Positions 11,611 through 26,000 of a stretch of DNA of 64,000 nucleotides are shown piece by piece. This DNA is from Apricaphanius iberus (taxonomy: Eukaryota > Chordata > Actinopteri > Cyprinodontiformes > Aphaniidae), in contig JAPXFQ010002747.1 in assembly GCA_028564705.1 (NCBI GenBank), positions 744,001-808,000 of the forward strand. The letters are read 5' to 3'. The notes below the pieces were generated by a model, which worked only from the letters and a program-made list of their open reading frames with translations, was not told where the DNA came from and searched no databases. Each line of letters opens with the position of its first letter. Position 1 is the stretch's first letter. Both the position numbers and the translations under genes were made by a program.

Positions 11611-14600
11611 TTATATGCTGTATCAAGTAAGTCTTTTGTTTTTTATTTTTGTCTGAAATATTAAACTGAAGCTGACCTTTAATTCTCTGAGATTTTGATT
11701 TCCTGGGATTTATAACAATAATGGTGATGTTTGTTAATAAAATTAGTCTTGTTAAAAAAGTTGCGTAGAGTTACTCGCTAAAAATATAGTTTAGCTTTAT
11801 AAATTTCAATACTACAGACAAAATATCGGATTGGATCAGGGGCCCATAATGCTTATCGAGACATCCCAACTTATTATGCATTCATACGCACAGTGGAAAC
11901 CATCTTAACACTACAGCAAAAGCTAACATCCACGGTTTTACTTATCTCCTCTTTTGGGGATACAGCCAATCAGCAGCAAGGACAATGATCGTCGCTATTA
12001 GATTGGATGCTTTGCAAACTCCAGCCCCTAACGTTTGTAGTAGCATTGCACCTGCATATTTTAGCTTCCCAAACTGCATGTTCTTACAAATGTTTTAGAT
12101 ATCCTCTTTGTAAAAATCATTAAAAGGCAAGATTTGTGCAAATAAACAGGAGGTAAGTTCCACAGAAAAATTGATGAATACGTAGCATGAAAGGGGAGAA
12201 GGGTTAACTGTTAATGTCTTAGATTATGATGCTAAGTTAAGGTTTGTACATTTTGTCTCTTTAACAGCTATGATTTTATGTCAGGATATTGTATTTTGTC
12301 ATAAAATCCTCCTTTGTTCAAGCCAAGATTACTTCATAGTCCTTCTTGACCTGGATGCTCTCAGTGCTGCAATAAGAAACAGATTGTTCTCCCTGTGGTT
12401 GACTTATACCTCATCTGGGCTGGACGCCTGGTAGACCCTACACGTGTCCTCATAGTGCTGCTCTGCCTCGGCCTGGTCCGTCACACCATTGGACTCGTAC
12501 ACGGGCGTCACGTTGTGCACCAGGGCGATGGCCTTCACGGCCTCGTGAACTCTGCTGCTGATAGTCTTTCGAACCTTGGTGGCTGCTGGGGCCCTGGAGG
12601 CCGGATGGTCATGGGTCGGCTGGGGACAAATGCAAAATGCACTGTGATCACAATATCGGCATCATCTGTTTTAAAAATAATACTAATTCTTCTGGCTGTT
12701 TGAGGGCCAGTGGCACTGTCACCGCCATTCCACAGTTACATTCCCAAATACAGGAATTTCTGTGAAGATGTCTCTGTAATAATAATATAAAGTAAAAATA
12801 TCTGCTGGAAAAGAGAAATAAATTTGCGAATCATTACTGAAGCATTGGAAGCTCATGTGTTGTTTGATTACTTATCCAATAATATAAAATTAACTTAAAG
12901 AAAGATGGGGCCTAAAATTGAGCCCTGAGGGTCTCCATAATTAAAGACACTGAAGAATAATGCTAACCTTGAGAAAATATGGCTTTATGCTGCTTCATCA
13001 GAATTTGGAAGGTTTTGATTATATATGCGGTTTTAAAAAAAAAAAAAAAATCACCCATTTTGTCATATTTAAAAAGAAATTGCAAAAACAAAAAATGGCA
13101 TAAAAAAGTAGTTAAATCTCTTGAAGACAGGTTCTTTAATTTCTTTCAAGGCTTTTCTGAAGAAGGACAACAAGAGTAAAGATCTTTCTTTAAGTCGCTG
13201 CTCAGATAGCGATCTGTAAACATAACCAGATGTGTAGAGTAAATATGAATGATTTGCTTTTGCATTGTGGTGCTGCTATTTTTAGAAGACTGTGTGCTCC
13301 AAGGGTTAATGATGGTGTCATTAAAGAAGTCCTGTCAGCGCTTCGCTTGTGGGCTGATCCTGTTTCCTGCTTCACTAACCTCTGGTGTCAAGAGGACAAA
13401 GAGTGTCATATGAGATCAGGAAGCATTCAACCAAACAATAATCCCAAACTCAAATGTTCCTCACCACAATCCTCCATGTTTTTTTATTATTATTATTTTT
13501 TATCCTTCCCAAACCTTTTTTTGGCTTTTTTATTTTCTAGCTGATTTCTAGCTGGTTTTCTTACCTGTGTGTATGCGCTGAACACATGGCTCTGTACTTC
13601 ATCCATAGAGTCCATCCCATAAGCCACAGTTCCAAGATGGAGACGTCTGAACACCATTTCATTTTGGGTAAGGGTGCCTGGTATAAAAAAAAAAAAAGGG
13701 GAGGGGGGTTGTACATGTTTTCTATTTTACATTTATAGATTCTAAGTTTTACAAAATATTGACCCTAAACTGGGTTATTATTGAGGCCATCTGAATGTTT
13801 AATAAATCATGGAAAAACCCAATAAACTGAAGTTGGATCGTGATGTGATAAAGCACTATTTCAAAGCTTTTTTGGTGTCCAATTAAACCAAGATCCATTC
13901 CAATTCAACATCTATACTTTGATTTCTCAAAGGCTGATTCTTTCAAGTCAAATTTCGGAACCTTGATTTGGAAAAAAAAAAAAAAAAATCGAAATAGTTG
14001 GCATAATGCTTTGTCACCTGAACCGCCTATACAACAAAATACTATTGGCTCAAATGTTCAAGAGCAACTAACTCCCAAATCAACTTATTTTGCTGATAAA
14101 CTGTATAAATGAATGTCTAATAGTGCTGTCTACATCTTTGAGTTCTCATTATAAAGCTGGCTTATATACAAAACAGGGTCTGAAAACTATGCAAGAGACT
14201 TTCTAAGCCAAGTTTGGGATTTATAGAGAAAAATAATGCAGTGAAAAAATTTGCACAAATTTAAGCACACTAAGGATCTTGCTTACGAACTTTTTGGACA
14301 CGGAGGACACTGCGCAGCAAGAGAGATGCCAAAATTCTGAATTTAAACCACATTTTCAGACCTGTAGGGCATTGCACACACAGACGAACACACAACCAAC
14401 ACACACACCCCTCACCCGTCCCATCTATGGACGGAAAATGAAAATGAGAATCTGAAAAAAATATGTTGCAGTTGAGAATTAGGTTAATATGTAGGTCTTC
14501 AGATCATCTAGCAATTGTACGTATTGGAAAATGTGTGAAGTACAAATATGCTCCAGAAAAATCGATATTTTGCATGGATGATACTTTTTAAATATAGTTT

Positions 14601-17600
14601 TGAACACACCTTTTCACTGGGCTTTAAATATCTAGGAGTTCTTAAGCTTATTATGTTCTGGTGTAATTTTGTTTAATTTGTTTTAATTTGCTTTTATTCC
14701 AATCTTATTTTTGCTACAAGATGTAATCATATAATTGAAACTTTGTATTTAATGTTATTTGTTTCTTCTCGTGCTGCTGCTATTATTTTTTTTATATAAA
14801 ATGTTTTTTTTTCTCTTGTCTTGTTACACATTTTTTAACTATATTTTTGTCTTTTGAAGTGAAGCCTTTGGCTGAGGAAAGTTCTATACGGGGAGCCTAA
14901 GTCTCCTCCCCTTCAATTCTGCCCATGGGTCCCCTGGCTGAAAAAAAATTATGAATAGAAGTCAATGGAGCGATAAAAGTTATTTTCTGGTCCTCTTTGT
15001 CTTACGTCCTAAATCACACATATATTGTACCTAAGTTTAAATAACTAATGATGTACATTTCGATTGTGTTTGTTAAGTGATTTGGAATTTATTTGATTGT
15101 AAAATTCTGAAATTAAAATACCTACAAATCAGAAGTCAGAAGTCGTATATATGACGTCACGCAGCTAAAGCAAGCTAACACTAGCAATAGCACGTAAAAA
15201 AACACTCACCTAGAGCTTGTACAGTTTCTCCCGCATGTTGGCTCTCACTCCACCGACAGCTTTACCCCCGATATAGCTGCACTTTCCACATGATCAAATT
15301 TATTGAGGTTTTCTCCGTGTTTAATGCTCCTTTCTTCATCCTGGAGGCTACGACCCTCGCTCACCTTCTTCTTCTGGAGTTGTAAGTCTGCTTAACGTTT
15401 TTACACTAAACCTAAAGTAACTTTTGCCGCCGGTCGAAAATCAGACTTTTCCCTGCATCAAAATTTGATTTTAAAATTCACGGACATCATATGTTCGATC
15501 CACAATGCATTTCAAGCAGTATCATAAAATAATTTTTAACCCTCCATTGACTCTCATTCATTTTTTTGGCAGTAGGGGACCCATGTAACGGAAGAAGAAA
15601 GGAGAAGGGCGTGACTTAGGCTGCCCAAAGATCGACATTGATTGATTGAGATCAAACGGTCTTCTCTGCCTCCGCATGCCTGCAGCCGTTTCTATGAAAC
15701 TGCTTTCTCCGCCCCCCTGGTTGCCATGGTTACCTGTGAAATGTCCCATATTAGCAGTCTTAAGTCATGCAGAATATTCACTAGACACTTTACATTGACC
15801 GTTTATAGCAGTAAGTGGGTATGTAGGAGGCGGACTATGATCCAGAAACAGCTGAGCATATTTTTACGAGCAGCTGTACATTCTGCAAGTTTGATGGATC
15901 AGAAACTTACGAGACGCAAGTAAAACAAAGTTGCTGATCTTAAGTACGGTTTAATTAAAGATTCCACGCAAACACATTTTTATTCTACATTTTATAAATG
16001 TAGAATCATTACTTTTAGCATTTTAGTGATTCAAAATAGGAATTTTTGACCAAAAACAGAGGGTGCCATGCTGAGCATCCTGTAGTTGATGTAAGACTCT
16101 GGTAGGGGGGTAAACAGCTCTTTATAGTTAGGTTGCAATTTGGCAAATCAAAGATAAACAGGGCTAGTTAAATATTGATTAAATAAAAACAAGGCTTAAG
16201 TTTTTAGAAATTTTGAGATTTAGATTAAAGAAATAGAAAAAGGTTATCAATGCCTGGAAACTTTCAACAACTTCCTACTTCTCACTTTGTTCTTTCATAC
16301 CCATCCAGACCTAGAAATGTATAAACAAATAAAGAAAAAAAAATTCCTTTTCAAAAATTTCAAAACTGTGTGGGAACTCTGACAAAGAAAGCATTCCCAT
16401 AGAGAAACCCATGTCAAATTGATCCCAAGGACTTTGGCAAAACAGAAAACACTTCTGACAGTTTTAGATTTACAAACACGTCATCTGAAGCAGCCAGAAA
16501 GCTAGAAGCCTTTTGTCACGACACACAACCGCTGAATCCTCACACTTACTTTAAAAGCATTTTATGCCAGTACATCAAAAAGACTTGAGGGGCCATGCAC
16601 ATACATTAGGCTGACCCAAAGACCCTGCTGGCCTAATCGCACTCTGGATGTGGAAACGGCTGATCATTTTATTAGCCATGAGGGCTGTAAATCTGACGTA
16701 CAACACCATACGCCTGAGGAAGTGCAGCGGTAAGGGCTGCTGGGCTGTAAATGTGTGTATGGATGAGAGACTTTGGGGTCTCTTTTTATGGTTTCAGGTT
16801 TCAATAGGTAGAATAAACCCCACCGCAGAGCATCGCCCCCAGGGAAGGATACATAAGCTCCCATTTTAGAGCTCAACTTGCTGGCCCCAGTAAATCTTTT
16901 TAGCTCAGAGAACAAAGAGTATGCAGTGCAGTAGAACCTGTTTTGTCAGTAAGCAGGTAAGAGATGCGTCCGAGCTGCTCTGGTATGGTGCTGGCCCTCA
17001 CCACCGTCCCTGGGATCTTGGAGTCTTTCTTGATCATCCAGCTGAAAACCATCTTTCCCATATCCAGGTTAACACGCAAACTAAATGAAATGAATGAAAA
17101 AAGTTAAATAAGTTATATTAAGCTTCTTATGAAATCTCAAAGTCATCTACATTTCAGATAATCTTATTTTTGACCTGATTGGCACGATGTGGGAGAAGAG
17201 AAGCAAGAACCGGAAGATCTGGAGGTACCAACGTCCAGCAAAGTGCTGGAGGGCCACCATGACCAGTGAAACCACGACCAGAGCCCCAAACAAGATCTTG
17301 GTCAAACAGTTCACCTCCAGGTCAAACAAACCCACCTAACCGGAGTAAAAGAAGCAAACCTTACAACTTTAATGAAAAACTGAAAACAAAAACTTAGTAA
17401 CTTTTTTTTTCTTTGCTTCATCACATTCCATGACATTATACAATTGTATATTACATGCACAACATCTAACACGTTTCCTAAATTATTTTATTTTTTTAAT
17501 TTATTTTATTTTTTTCTTCACCCAATCTAAGATACATTTCTAAATATACGAGTACTGGACAAAGTGAATTTCCCCTTTTTTGGGGATAAATAAAGTATAT

Positions 17601-20600
17601 ATCAATCTATTACAACCACAAACTTTATTGTATTCTATGAGATTTTATTTCATACATCAACATAAAGATCAATATTGTTACGTAGCCAAGGTAACAATGT
17701 GTAATTTATAATGTCAGTGTATAATTGTAATGTAACAATGTATAATGTCTGTGAATATGGTTCAATTTTCAAGTCTGTCTTTAAACTTATAAATGCTCTC
17801 TGAAGCTGTTTAAGTTGTTTTAGTTAAAAACAATACTTTGTAGCATTACATTTCACGCATAAATCCTAACTACTACTTATTTATGGGCATGATGTTGCCA
17901 ACATTGTACTTCACGTGGTATTGAAACATGGTATTCCACAGTGAGCATAAAGTTTTATTTTGTTCTCATCTGATCTGCTGTATTAATGTTAAGATGAGAT
18001 CACACACAGTAAGTTCAATCACTGATTAGGTGATTTCTGAATGCAAATAGTTGCAACAGATTTTATTTAGGGGCATTTGAATGAATGAGGATGGGCACAA
18101 ATAGATGCCATTCGGATTGTTGAAAAAAAAAAGTGACAAAGCCATGCATAATTTCCAACTTCACAAGTTCTTAATCTCATCAAAACATGACAAGGCTTGT
18201 GACTGCGAAGTTAACGCGAAGGACAATTCAGACGTGTGAATACTTTTGCAAGGCACTATATGCAGATCATAGGTTCTCCATTTATGGCACACTACTGTAC
18301 CTTGTGACGAGGATTGGAGGTGTTCATGACGCTCCGCAGCTCCTTGCCTGTGTAAATCACAACCCCCACCACCGTGCCTGGGGTGAGGGGAGAGAAAAAG
18401 ACCAAAAAGTGCCTCAGGTCAGTAGACTAAAGCTCTAACATCAACCATAATATGTCAGAAAGACGTTTTCCAGACCCATAATCCTGACATGAATAGACTT
18501 TTCTAAAATGAAGAAAGTCAGATTTCCAATTGCATAATTGGTAACACATGTTAAACCAGGTTATGGTAGATTTACTCTCCTGCAGGAGAGAAAAAAGCAA
18601 ACACTTTTTTTAAACAATTCTACTTAAGTTTCACTGAGCGATTTATAAATGAACCAAGTTTCTCTCTGGCCCCACTAATTTTTCACATAATATCAGATTA
18701 ACAATTCCAGAAGTGGCAAGTTAACTTCCAGAACAACCATCTTATTGGTGTAATATGAGTCAGACGTTTACCAGAAGCAACAACTGTGCTGGCCCACAGG
18801 GTGTTCTCAATGCTGAGGCTTTCATTTACCGGGGGGTCTCCGTCTTCCTGTAAAGGTTCAGCAGAAGAAGGAAAAAAGGTGAAGGAACAGTCGGGTCATT
18901 CTAAAATATCATAAACTGAGGTTTTTTAAACAGAAAAACATCTTCAGTTATGCTGTTTTAGTCTTTTATTTTGTGCTGCTTGAGAGATAGACAAAATGGT
19001 CAAGGAATGGATTCAAAACACCAAATAACATTTTTACAATGCTATAAAACTGTTAGAATAAAGATTTTTTTTAAATTCCAAACTAAACTCAATTCCAAAT
19101 TTCCGTTGCTAGAAGAGAATCCTTTCTGAAAGAGAGTGTACTGACTGCTGCAGCTCTCTGTCAGTATGTTTGCATGCAGCAAGAGGAAGTCAAATTATTA
19201 CTTTAGTCCGATTAAAATTAGACTTTTGAAATGCATGTATACGCCTTAGTCCGACTTGGATCGAACCGAACTCGAGTTTCAGAAGCTCAACTAAGCTACC
19301 CAGATAATGCGATTGGGAACTGAACTTCACTGAAACCAAAACCCCCTGCCCACGCCCATTTTAATATATAGCTGCAACATTTTCAAGCATAGCCTATAGA
19401 TTCTTCAGTTTAGTATCACACTGGGATACTGGTCTAAACAAAAGTCTGATTTTGAATAACCCAAATCCTGATGTGGAAATTCATAATTTCTATGCACTAA
19501 AGTAAAGTCTCATTTAATTATTTGATGTCTTAGAAGAACCAAGAAACACTTAGCTTACAAAAATTATTGTGCCTCTCATTTTATCTGACAAATTCTAAAA
19601 CAAATTTATTAAAGTCTTAAAAGTTATTTGATCGGTAGGTGACTAATATGGAAATCATGATTATGTTAGACACACAGATGTGGTGACTAAGAGCAGAACG
19701 GAGGGACTTACCCTAGTGAAAGTTCCAATGAAGTTATGAATATCAATATTTGGTTCTTCTGCATACACATATGATCTGATCTGGAGGAGGTCCTGTGAGA
19801 AAACAAAGACGGTTTAACATCAGAAAAGACAGAGATTGTAGCCTGATTTTTTATTTTTCAATCAAGCCAAACTTGCTTGAGGAATCAACAAGAGTAAATC
19901 AAATTTTAAAGACTTGATGACAGAACAAAACAATTTGAGTTGTAAGCAAAAATGTAATCAAAAGTTATCATTACCATTTTCAGGCTAACAGATTACCCAG
20001 TATAATCATGTCAGAGCTGCAGGTTACAGCTAAAAAACCCAAGTCTTTAAAAATGAGTATGCCTGAACATATTTTCAGAATTAAAGTCAAACACTGAAAA
20101 GCTTCCCGTAAGTAAAGGCCTGAGGTGAGTCAAGCCCTTTAGTTATGGGGTCCTTTGATGTGCCAGCCACCCTACTCTTGACTCAAATGACCACTCTGTC
20201 GTAATGAAAGACCTGCTGTTACCCTGAGAAAACAATCTCTGTGCACAATCACTTCTGTGTTCATCAGTTGAAAGAAGATGATATTAAACAACAGCATAAT
20301 CATTGACTTTTTCTCCATCGTCCTTCCAGCCCAGAGTGTTTCTGACTCACAGCAGCGGTTGGCAGCCTCTGAGTGCAGGCCACTGGGAGGCGTAGTTTCC
20401 AATCCGTCTCTCCATCCAGCTGGTCCGTTCGCAGAAAGCAGGACCCTGGAAGAGATGTAAAATAAAACAAACTCGCCTCTAGAGGGCAACCACACATAAA
20501 CATTTAATTAAAGTAGGGGCCTCACTGGCTTCTCCTTTACAAGCAAATGCACACAAAAAAAAAACAACAAAAAACAAGAAAAACACTGGAAGAGTCCCAT

Positions 20601-23024
20601 ATTTGTTGTTACTTTTAAAGAAGTGGGAATAAAATCATAAATTATATCATTCTGGCAACACCAGCTATGTGTGACGATAGGCTGTTTTTTTTTTACTGTT
20701 GGAAGAAAAGGGAAAGGTATCGAGAGCCCATCCCCCTCCTTCAGCATGCATGCGTCATCTTGCCCAAAACTCCCAATCATGATTTAGGCCCTTTATAATT
20801 GACCTAATGGCCTCCACATGGAAGAAAGATAAAAACATTGTTGTTGGGTTTTTTTTCCTGGAACAGGAAGACGCAACAGCCTTTCATAAAGAGTATATTT
20901 AAGTCTTTAAAAGTTAAAAATTCAGAGATTGTGCCATTTTTCTTTTAAACGGACAATGCATTGTCCTTCAGCAGGTCTGGCTCATCCCAGACAGAGCTGT
21001 TCTTGGCCATATTTGATTATTCAGATGAGCCAGTGAGGCATCCTCCTCGCCTGTCTCTTGTTGTCTCTTTGCATTTGATCTTGTGCGTCCCTTGATTTTC
21101 CATTTCATTATCTCCTCATTTGAAAGACAAACATCAAGTTGGGCAAGAACATGCAGAGATTAGATTGTTTTGTCTACGTGTTGTTGTTTTTTTACTGCCA
21201 CATATAATTTTGAAAAACAATCTACATGCAGATCCAGTGATTGTTTAGCCACATCATGGGGCTTCCTGTCGTGGCCCTGGGTTAATCCTGGCACCTCGGT
21301 GCCTTGTTTTAAACCAAACCAGCTAGCTGGTCAGAGGTGTTGTGGCTATCTGGACAAATGACTGGCGGATGTTTACCATTTCTTTCAGAAGTCCTCAGAA
21401 AGATCATGTCAGCAGGAACACGTTGGTTCTAGAAAGAAAGGCCGAAAGAAAAACAAGATTTCAGTATCACTTCATGACTGTTTACTTTTCCTTTCCTGTC
21501 CCTCTACTTCTCCCTACAACTAAACTCAAGACTTCAAGCTCTGCATGTGCCACATAGCAACAGCCAGCCAGTCAAAAATAATAATCCCTCCAGAAAAATC
21601 TCTCTGCAGTGGACTTCAGTCAACACCAATATTCCAACTTTATTCCTCCAGAAATCCAAAGGTAGATTCATCTGGTCTGTTTTATGGAACTTAAACCAGG
21701 ACTTTTGATGTTACTCATCAAAAACAAGTTTCTTTTTAATACTGCCAAACCAATGAACTACTGCGCCATATTTCAGTGATACTTCTTAAGACCATAATTA
21801 AATGTGGGTCCTACATGAATTAGAAATAAAAGAACTTCCATTTGAAACCCTCCAAACTCTAACAATTCAATCAACTGACAAAACCAACACCAACATGTTA
21901 AAAAGGTTTAACATCGACAGATACTGATGTCAATACTGTGCATTCCTTGCCTACACCATATATCAAAATATCAAAAACATGGCAAGTTTTATCTTTAAAA
22001 AACTATTTTACCTCTCTGAAATTCTAAATTTGGGGTTTTCATTGGCCATTATTATTAACAGCTGAAATAAATCAACCCTAGAGTTATTAATCTGTAGAAT
22101 ATGAGTTTTACTCTTCAAAGAGATGACTAAATAAATTACATATCTAAAGATACTCTAATTGACAGAGATACACCAGTATGTAATAAGCTTTCTAACAATT
22201 ATTAACCACAGGTTTTAGCCAACTGCTTTAAGCCTTTTTTTAAGCAAAGCCTTGTTTAATACATAACTTTCACATGTAACGCCTCTAGCAAAAAAACATT
22301 TTGATTTGAATCGATATAACATACTGTAGGCTACTATCAGAAGCAGAATTGTTGTGCAGGTCAGTAGGGATGGAAAAATGTCTGCGAATGAATTCCTTTC
22401 AACAGAGCTCATTGCTTTTCTGCGTCAACAGGTTTGCGGTTTTGTCACCTAAAAACACCTAAACTCTTCAGCCAGATCAGCCAGATCAGACCAAGATATA
22501 GGTAAAGCTAATGTGTACAACCTCTCTGGGGTGCATGGAAGAAGCATGGAAACAAATCAGCGGAATACTCTAAAATCCTCAAATTAATCTGAAATAAAAA
22601 AGGAATAAATTTACATCAATCTAACCAAATTGAATTTTTGTTAGAAACCCATTAAAGCCATTTCAGGTTCACATCTCTGATATAAGTATTAAGATTTGAC
22701 AGGCTGAGGCTCAGAATTGATCACAAGATTACAAAATCTTTACTAACTCCTTCCACTTCAGTCGCCAGTGGGGCACAGATGATTAACAACCTGCCTCGTT
22801 ATTGGCCGTTGCATTAACGGTGACTTGACGGTCCTGGAGGGTCCCAACTATTCACAGATGTTCATCAGAAAACTTTCAACAAACTATACTCAACAAACCT
22901 TCTCCACGATTATGAGGTCACCCACTTGAATCCCGCTGCTTTTAACCTTTACTGTGCCTGAAATGCAGAACAAAAGAATGAGGAGTAAGTTTATTTATAA
23001 AGGCATAGTTGTATATAACAGGAG

Positions 23025-23082
<58 letters not shown>

Positions 23083-26000
23083 CTAAATTTTCATTTTATA
23101 AGCAACGTTTAGGCATCAACATATCCTTTGGGTGAACTGGTCCCCTGCATGCCAAAGCGGCTCTCCATGCAGATTTGAAAGAATGTTTGTGTGTGTGTTT
23201 GGGGTGTGGGGGTCACTTGGAATGAACAGGCAAAATTGTTTGGAAGAGATCACTGACCCTTGAACCGTGCTGTGACCTCTTGGCTTTGCATATGTAAGAC
23301 ATTAAAGTGCATTAATATTGTTATGCATTTTGGCTCACAGGACTTCACATGAGAGCTTTGAATATTTTTTTTTAAGTAACAGATAAAACTATCATATATA
23401 TATATATATATAGTTTGAATATATTTAACAAATCTTGGCTAACCACAACTAGTTTCTTCCTGTTTTAAATAGGCCCTACACAAAGTACTGACGCCATAAA
23501 ATTTATATAAAACCACAAATTATGCACAGGGGTCACCATCATGGAGGCAACCAGTCATTGTGTTTATGGCTAAAGCAAGCTGCCACATCAAAGGGGGAAA
23601 AGTGATGGAAACCACAAGAGGTCCCATGCTTTTTATTGGTGCTACCACTTTATTCCAAGGTCTCTTATGTACACTTTTAAATCCCTGCTTTGAATTACCC
23701 ACCATTTCCCCTAGCCCCAATAAGTTTTAATAGGACTAACCTTCTAGTTAGTGGAAGGCGCTGATCCAAGGGAACAAATAACAGACAAATATGAGCACAG
23801 ACAAACGTAAGTTGAGCTTTTTAGGCTCATTTCTCACCTCTCGTCGAAAGCTTGCTATAAACTTGAGAGTTTACTTCTTTGTCTCGAAGGTAGCACCTTA
23901 TCTCTTCAATTGCCTCCCTCATGATGGTGATAAACAAAACAAGCCCCTGAACAAGAGAGGGAAATGCTTCAATTAGAGTTAAATCCAATGAAGAGTGAAG
24001 CAGCCTAAAAGAATTAACCTAAAATAGAAGGATGCTTAGTAGAAGCAGTGAACACAAATAATGTCTGAGGAAATGAGGTGGAGTAGCTGCAATGATTAAC
24101 AGTTGTCGGAAGGCAACATACCAAAGGGACCCAGTAGGTGTAGAGAGCACCTAGGCGTAACTCCTCGACAAATTGAGAGCAGGACAGCAGCAAGAAGTAC
24201 AAGTTGAAGAAGTACTTGAACTGATTAAACAGCACCTGAGGACACAGAGCAGAGGGGAACAACGTTGTGAAACGTACTCAACATGCATTAAATACCATTC
24301 GCCTCTTTAGCCACTACACAACACCAATGTTATATCACTGACGTCTGCTACAATAAATTTGTAGAAACGTCAATTTTTCCCACCAGAATCCCCAAAACGT
24401 TTTTACATTTAGAATTATAATGAGAAATATTTGAAATATTCAGCTTAGGGTAATTTCATTTGGAAACCAGTCAAACTTTTTAGTCCTTGAAGACATTCCC
24501 ACTCAATAAACAGCAAATATATTTCACTTCCCTTTCAACTCTTCATAAAATTTTTACAAGACAAAAGGTTCGTGCCAGTCTTTTCTGGTCGATGCCAGCT
24601 TTATTAGAGGTCCGACCCGCAGAAGAGAAAAAGCATGCTGTGAGTTTTTCGACGGCGGTAGTAGCCTAAAACACAACAGAAGGGAAAACTTACACATCAA
24701 AATATATCTAATGTTATTTTTATTAGATTTTATTTTTTTTATGAAAAAAAATACTAAAATGCTGCTGGTTTGTTGGTTTTTAGAATTAAATGAGAGAGAT
24801 GTTAGTTTTGAAAGTTTCCAGAATCTAAAAAAAATGTATCTTTACATCCTAGTATTTGACCAATAACATATCAGAAACAATAATTGGCCTATTTCATTTT
24901 CTAGTTGGTTGATTGATTTGTACATCGTTTCCATCTGCTTCGGCTGTTGGCTCAGTGTTGCTAAACCTAGCCCCCCCCCCTTACAGTTACAGTGCAACAA
25001 GTATAAATACGCCGTATTTATGTTGATTTATGCATGTTGGTTCACTGTTTAGCTTCAGTACATTTCATAGCGAGTTACTGCTGCGTTAAAATGTGCATTA
25101 TTCAGTTAGTGATATTTTCTGACTTAAATTAGTGCAAACTCATTAGCAGAAGTAGCTGTGCGAAGAGTAATGTGCTTCACAAAAAGAGCATTAATCTTGA
25201 TGAACCGGAAAGTTTTATCTGCTGAGTGTTTACTTATGGGAAAATGGGAAATTGTGACATTTGATTACTAAATCTTTATTAGATTTGATTTAAATGATGT
25301 TTAACACAGACTGGTGATACCGAAATGTTAACTCTATTCATTTATTTTGGTTAGCTCTACCATATTTATGAATGTTAATTGTGATTTATCATGATTAATT
25401 CACAGCTAAATTGTAATTAATTAGATTACAAAATGTATTGTTAAACAGCCTTAATACTTATTAATAAACATTATATATATTTTCATATTAAGTGCTGTGC
25501 TTTTTCTTATTTTAAGACTTTCTTATTTAAAGTCTCAAAGTTTGTCATCTTTTCCCAGTTTTTTGTATGAGTTTTTAAAAACACTGACGATAAGTGTAAA
25601 CAATTTTGCTTAAACTTTTCGAGTGAAATTGCTCACACGTAAGAATTTTTTATATTTCAATTTTGCACTATAAATCACTGTAGCTAGATTAAAGGAATAT
25701 TATTTGCTGTATCTACTTGTACAGTAAATTAGTATTTTTAAGTCACCGTAGTATTGAAATTTTTAGCAACGAATAGTGTTTGAAATTTTAGTATTGCAAC
25801 AAAACTAAAAGCCACCATGATGGTGCATTCAAACTGCACAGTTGGTCTGCATCAGGCAACGCATTCAACGGATGAAGTTTGAAGTATGTACTTTTTGGCT
25901 TCCATAGCCTGCTTCTGAGGCCGCATCGGAGCTCAAATCTCCTACCAGGACACCAACTACAGCTTCTCTGTTCCTCCTTAGGAGCCCCTATCCATCTGTC

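Larger units (their letters stand above)
9362..11869. mobile_element. hAT-type non-autonomous element, interrupted by the Tc1 insertion
   Basis: A perfect 8-bp duplication CTTATTAT sits at 9354-9361 and 11870-11877. Just inside are short imperfect inverted ends (tagacatgtcaatatccc; ttgggatgtctcgataagc on the other strand). An 8-bp duplication is the hAT hallmark. Without the Tc1 element the remnant is about 890 bp with no coding potential seen. Confidence 0.7.

Noticed and set aside
15300..15400. ctcaccttcttcttctggag considered as the atp9a first exon on the minus strand
   Set aside because: It lies inside the long-TIR MITE and between exons 12 and 13; the true exon 1 was found at 35396-35463.
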